Assembly: GCA_031279715.1 (NCBI GenBank)
Contig: JAITHY010000023.1
Location: forward strand, 1 to 7,574
Direction of reading: 5' to 3'
DNA length: 7,574 nucleotides
Origin: Verrucomicrobiales bacterium
Lineage (GTDB): Bacteria > Verrucomicrobiota > Verrucomicrobiia > Methylacidiphilales > JAAUTS01
Shown here piece after piece: positions 5,829-7,574 of the stretch. A program made the translations under genes and the position numbers. Each line of letters begins with the position of its first letter. Position 1 is the first letter of the stretch. The notes beneath the pieces are model-generated. The model was given only the letters and a program-made list of their open reading frames with translations, had not been told where the DNA came from and ran no database searches.

Positions 5829-6497
5829 TCAAACATCCTGCCGCGTTGAGGGCGTTTTTTTCATGTGCTGCCGCCAGCGCCAGATGTGGGCGGCGAGTTT
5901 GTTGCGGACGGCGCGCCAGACCGTCGGGGTGTGCGGGCGGTTTTGATATTCGTCGCGTTTTTCCAAAATGTCGCGCACATACGCCTTGGTTGTGGGATAG
6001 TCAATGCCGGCGATGAACGGCGCGGCTTCCCAGCGCGGCAGCGGTTGCGCCCAGCGGCGGGCGTGGGTGCGGCCCGCGTTGTATTCGGCCAGGGCGAAGG
6101 CTTCGGGATGGTCGGCGTTGTTCCAGCGGACGATGGCGCGGGCGAGGTACCAGCCGCCTGCCATGATGTTGGTGCGGGGGTCGAGCAAATCCGTCTCGCG
6201 GAATGTGGAGATTTTTTCCGCCCTGGCCCATTCCTTGCCGGCGTTGGGCGTGACTTGCATCAAGCCGCGCTCCCGCGCCGCGCCGAGCACGTTGGGCTGA
6301 AAATCGCTCTCGCGCCAAATGACCGCGCGGATGAGGTGCGGGTCGAGGTGGTAACGTTTGGCGGCCTCCGCGATGAAGGGTTCGTAGATTTGGCTTTGTG
6401 CGACGAGCCGCGCGCCCCATAAGTATAACGCGGCGGCGGACGCTGACAATGCGGCGGCGCAGATGAGTGAAATTTTAACCAGGTGTTGAGGGCGCAC
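5829..6497 (-). CDS. Membrane-anchored lytic transglycosylase (SLT domain)
   Basis: 222 aa. A hydrophobic segment at residues about 8-28 is a signal anchor or uncleaved signal. The transglycosylase SLT fold follows at about 35-180: the catalytic glutamate is in WRESDFQPNVLG (Glu63), then ERGLMQVTP (76-84), NIMAGGWYLA (110-119) and LAEYNAGRTHA (137-147). A basic C-terminal tail (183-222) follows. These soluble-lytic-transglycosylase family enzymes cleave the MurNAc-GlcNAc bond and form 1,6-anhydro-MurNAc. At this size it is the catalytic module alone, without the long alpha-helical superstructure of Slt70. The start is GTG at 6497 with GGGGA a few bases upstream; no in-frame ATG fits before the hydrophobic segment. 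The gene is convergent with the L,D-transpeptidase and divergent from priA. A core GCTGAC copy (6442-6447) lies in the signal-anchor region. Confidence 0.9.
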   Translation of the reverse strand: MRPQHLVKISLICAAALSASAAALYLWGARLVAQSQIYEPFIAEAAKRYHLDPHLIRAVIWRESDFQPNVLGAARERGLMQVTPNAGKEWARAEKISTFRETDLLDPRTNIMAGGWYLARAIVRWNNADHPEAFALAEYNAGRTHARRWAQPLPRWEAAPFIAGIDYPTTKAYVRDILEKRDEYQNRPHTPTVWRAVRNKLAAHIWRWRQHMKKTPSTRQDV

Positions 6498-6579
6498 GTC
6501 CCCAAGCTAAGGCGCGAGTTGAATAATGCAAACTTCTTTGTGTTCTTCGCGCGCGTTTGCGGCTATTAAGAAAGGTTGT
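6498..6579. promoter_or_regulatory. Divergent promoter region between lytic transglycosylase and priA
   Basis: This 82-bp spacer must hold promoters for both divergent genes. AAAGG (6571-6575) lies a few bases before the chosen priA ATG and is a reasonable ribosome site. The priA-proximal half is occupied by the degenerate CTTTGCG-type repeat. I cannot assign -35/-10 boxes with confidence. Confidence 0.35.
6529..6566. repeat. Second, degenerate CTTTGCG-type repeat upstream of priA
   Basis: CTTTGTG (6536-6542), CTTCGCG (6545-6551) and GTTTGCGG (6555-6562) run in the same direction and at similar spacing (8-10 nt) as the copy at 3211-3257. Both lie within about 90 bp upstream of a plus-strand gene start. 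An in-frame ATG at 6526 would translate this repeat as extra priA N-terminal residues, so the repeat argues for the ATG at 6580. Confidence 0.4.
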
Positions 6580-7574
6580 ATGGAGCCTGATTTGTTGTCC
6601 AACTTGGAGCCGCTGACAGTGAGGCGCTATGTGCGCGTGGCGCCGGAGCTGGCGCTGGACAAGCTGTTTGATTACATCCTGCCGCTGACGCTGGCGGACC
6701 AGGTGCAAGTGGGGCACCGGTTAAAAGTGCCGTGGGGGCGGCGGACAGCGCTGGCTTACGCGGTGGAGTTTCCTGACCGGACGCTGGTCGCGAACTGCCG
6801 CGAGGTGATTGGGCTGGCAGGCGATGAGCCGTTGCTGCCGCCGGTGCTGGTCAAGCTGGCGCGGTGGATGGCGGATTATTATTGCTGTGATTTCAACCAG
6901 GCGTTGCGCGGGATGTTGCCCGATGTGGTGCGGGCGCGGGAGGATGGGTTTAAGCGGCGGTATTGGGTGCAAGCCGGACCCGCTGACGATGAGGTGACGG
7001 TCAGCGGGTTGCTGAAGAACGCGAGGGTGCAGCGGCGGGCCTGGGAATTTTTGCAAAAAAGCGGCGGCGGGTGGATGGCGGAGCTGTCGCGCCGGTGCGG
7101 GGTGACGCCGATGGTGTGGCGGCATTTGGCGGACAAGGGGCTGGCGGTGATTAGCATTGAGCGCATGGAGCGCAACCCGCTGACGGTGGAGGCGCGGCCC
7201 GACCGCCCGCTGACGTTGAACGCGGAGCAGCATGCGGCGCTGGCGCTGATATTGTCGCAACTGGACGCGGGGAACCCGAAGCCGGTCATGTTGCGCGGCG
7301 TCACGGGCAGCGGGAAGACGGAGGTGTATTTGCAGGCGTTGGCGGCGGTGTTGAAACGCGGCGGGAGCGGGTTGGTTTTGGTGCCGGAGATTGCGCTGAC
7401 GCCGCAGACGGTGGAGCGATTCCGACGGCGGTTTGAGGCGATGCACACGCGGGTGGCGGTGTTGCACAGTCATTTGTCAGCGGGCGAGCGGCACGACCAA
7501 TGGCAGATGATTCGCGACGGGCGGGCGCGGATTGTGATTGGCGCGCGGTCGGCGATTTTCGCGCCGCTGAGGAT
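6580..7574 (+). CDS. priA: Primosomal replication-restart helicase PriA (3' end cut by window edge)
   Basis: 331 complete codons are visible from ATG 6580. The N-terminal DNA-binding domain is recognisable (RVAPELALDKLFDYILP, GHRLKVPWGRR, WMADYYCCDFNQALRGMLP). A less conserved linker spans about 120-210. The helicase core then begins with LNAEQ (213-217) and Walker A GVTGSGKTEVYL (240-251), followed by LVPEIALTPQ (267-276), LHSHLSAGERHDQW (295-308) and GARSAIFAP (321-329). The Walker B/DEEH motif, zinc-binding cysteines and C-terminal domain should follow outside the window. PriA recognises stalled forks and reloads the replicative helicase in the cytoplasm. ATG 6580 is chosen over in-frame ATG 6526 because AAAGG precedes it and the extra 18 codons fall in a repeat. 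Eight cores of the iterated word occur in this fragment, two of them an inverted pair in the linker (6979-7008). Confidence 0.95.
   Translation, partial: MEPDLLSNLEPLTVRRYVRVAPELALDKLFDYILPLTLADQVQVGHRLKVPWGRRTALAYAVEFPDRTLVANCREVIGLAGDEPLLPPVLVKLARWMADYYCCDFNQALRGMLPDVVRAREDGFKRRYWVQAGPADDEVTVSGLLKNARVQRRAWEFLQKSGGGWMAELSRRCGVTPMVWRHLADKGLAVISIERMERNPLTVEARPDRPLTLNAEQHAALALILSQLDAGNPKPVMLRGVTGSGKTEVYLQALAAVLKRGGSGLVLVPEIALTPQTVERFRRRFEAMHTRVAVLHSHLSAGERHDQWQMIRDGRARIVIGARSAIFAPLR
6979..7008. repeat. Inverted pair of the iterated word inside the priA linker
   Basis: CCCGCTGAC (6979-6987) and GTCAGCGGG (7000-7008) are perfect 9-bp arms around a 12-nt loop. The segment encodes roughly GPADDEVTVSG (residues 133-143 of PriA), between the N-terminal domain and the helicase core, where length and sequence vary in the family. 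It could form a strong hairpin in DNA or mRNA. The pair looks like an accommodated insertion or expansion of the word rather than conserved coding sequence. Confidence 0.65.

Larger units (their letters stand above)
2622..7187. repeat. Highly iterated word CGCTGACGGT (extended CCGCTGACGGTCAGCGG)
   Basis: Exact CGCTGACGGT on the plus strand: 2622, 3491, 3981, 4631, 7178. Exact complement ACCGTCAGCG: 2690, 3658, 4368, 5181, 5345. The core GCTGAC also occurs at 1, 1066, 2623, 3492, 3517, 3654, 3982, 4167, 4477, 4632, 5528, 6442, 6612, 6684, 6982, 7179, 7209 and 7395. The core GTCAGC occurs at 325, 1496, 1961, 2198, 2514, 2693, 3661, 3772, 3931, 4371, 4862, 5184, 5348, 7000 and 7476. My rough estimate at 60% GC is about 5 cores and 0.03 ten-mers per window, against 33 and 10 seen. 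Near copies include 4889 (CCGCTGATGGTCAGG) and 3922 (CCGCTGAACGTCAGCG). Copies are read in different frames (LTV, PADG, SPSA, TVSAG), so protein constraint does not explain them. Function is unknown: uptake signal, HIP1-like word, chromosome-organising site or methylation target are all possible. Confidence 0.85.

Noticed and set aside
5865..6422. 185-codon plus-strand open frame opposite the lytic transglycosylase
   Set aside because: No domain; the opposite strand has the ESDF, GLMQVTP and AEYNAG motifs.
6721..7473. 250-codon minus-strand open frame opposite priA
   Set aside because: His/Pro/Arg-rich shadow of a gene with clear PriA helicase motifs.
1..7574. CRISPR array, tRNA, rRNA, transposase or integrase
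   Set aside because: I saw no regular spacer-repeat array, cloverleaf, rRNA segment or transposase/integrase motif. The iterated word is irregularly spaced and found on both strands, unlike a CRISPR array.

Overview
The window is GC-rich, densely coding bacterial DNA. It looks Gram-negative: there is a pertactin-like autotransporter, a lytic transglycosylase and a membrane-anchored L,D-transpeptidase. The small XRE regulator, the remnant PIN-toxin pair, the CTTTGCG-type intergenic repeat and a CysJ-like reductase without its flavodoxin domain suggest the Verrucomicrobia or a nearby PVC lineage. That placement is inference; there is no rRNA or other marker in the window to confirm it.

Layout. 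Positions 1-2241 (minus) hold the N-terminal 747 residues of an autotransporter that runs off the left edge. A divergent 119-bp spacer with a perfect 20-bp palindrome separates it from a small XRE-type regulator (2361-2627, plus). Next, on the minus strand, is a decayed toxin-antitoxin-like pair: an intact 60-aa antitoxin-like gene (2736-2918) and, overlapping it by ATGA, a PIN-domain toxin remnant (2915 to about 3209) that has lost its N-terminus and carries a 1-nt frameshift. A CTTTGCG repeat abuts the broken end. Then come a CysJ-like FAD/NADPH reductase (3298-4443, plus) and a peptidoglycan L,D-transpeptidase in two overlapping-frame pieces (4543-4800 and 4836-5825, plus). Convergent to these is a lytic transglycosylase (5829-6497, minus), and divergent from that is the 5' part of priA (6580 to the right edge, plus).

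Two observations stand out. First, the word CGCTGACGGT, often extended to the near-palindrome CCGCTGACGGTCAGCGG, occurs ten times exactly in the 4.6 kb from 2622 to 7187, on both strands, in genes and spacers and in different reading frames. By composition about 0.03 copies are expected in the whole window. This resembles a DNA-uptake-type or HIP1-type iterated word. The autotransporter has no exact copy. Second, the L,D-transpeptidase is interrupted at a run of nine A's containing the dnaX-type slippery heptamer A-AAA-AAG, directly followed by TAG and a possible GC hairpin. A -1 shift there would give one 427-aa protein of anchor, linker, peptidoglycan-binding domain, LysM-like segment and YkuD domain. 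A homopolymer sequencing error or a real mutation are the competing explanations.

The genes do not form one pathway. Two act on peptidoglycan (L,D-transpeptidase and lytic transglycosylase), one on replication restart (PriA), one on sulfur or related electron transfer, and the left part is surface-protein and accessory DNA.
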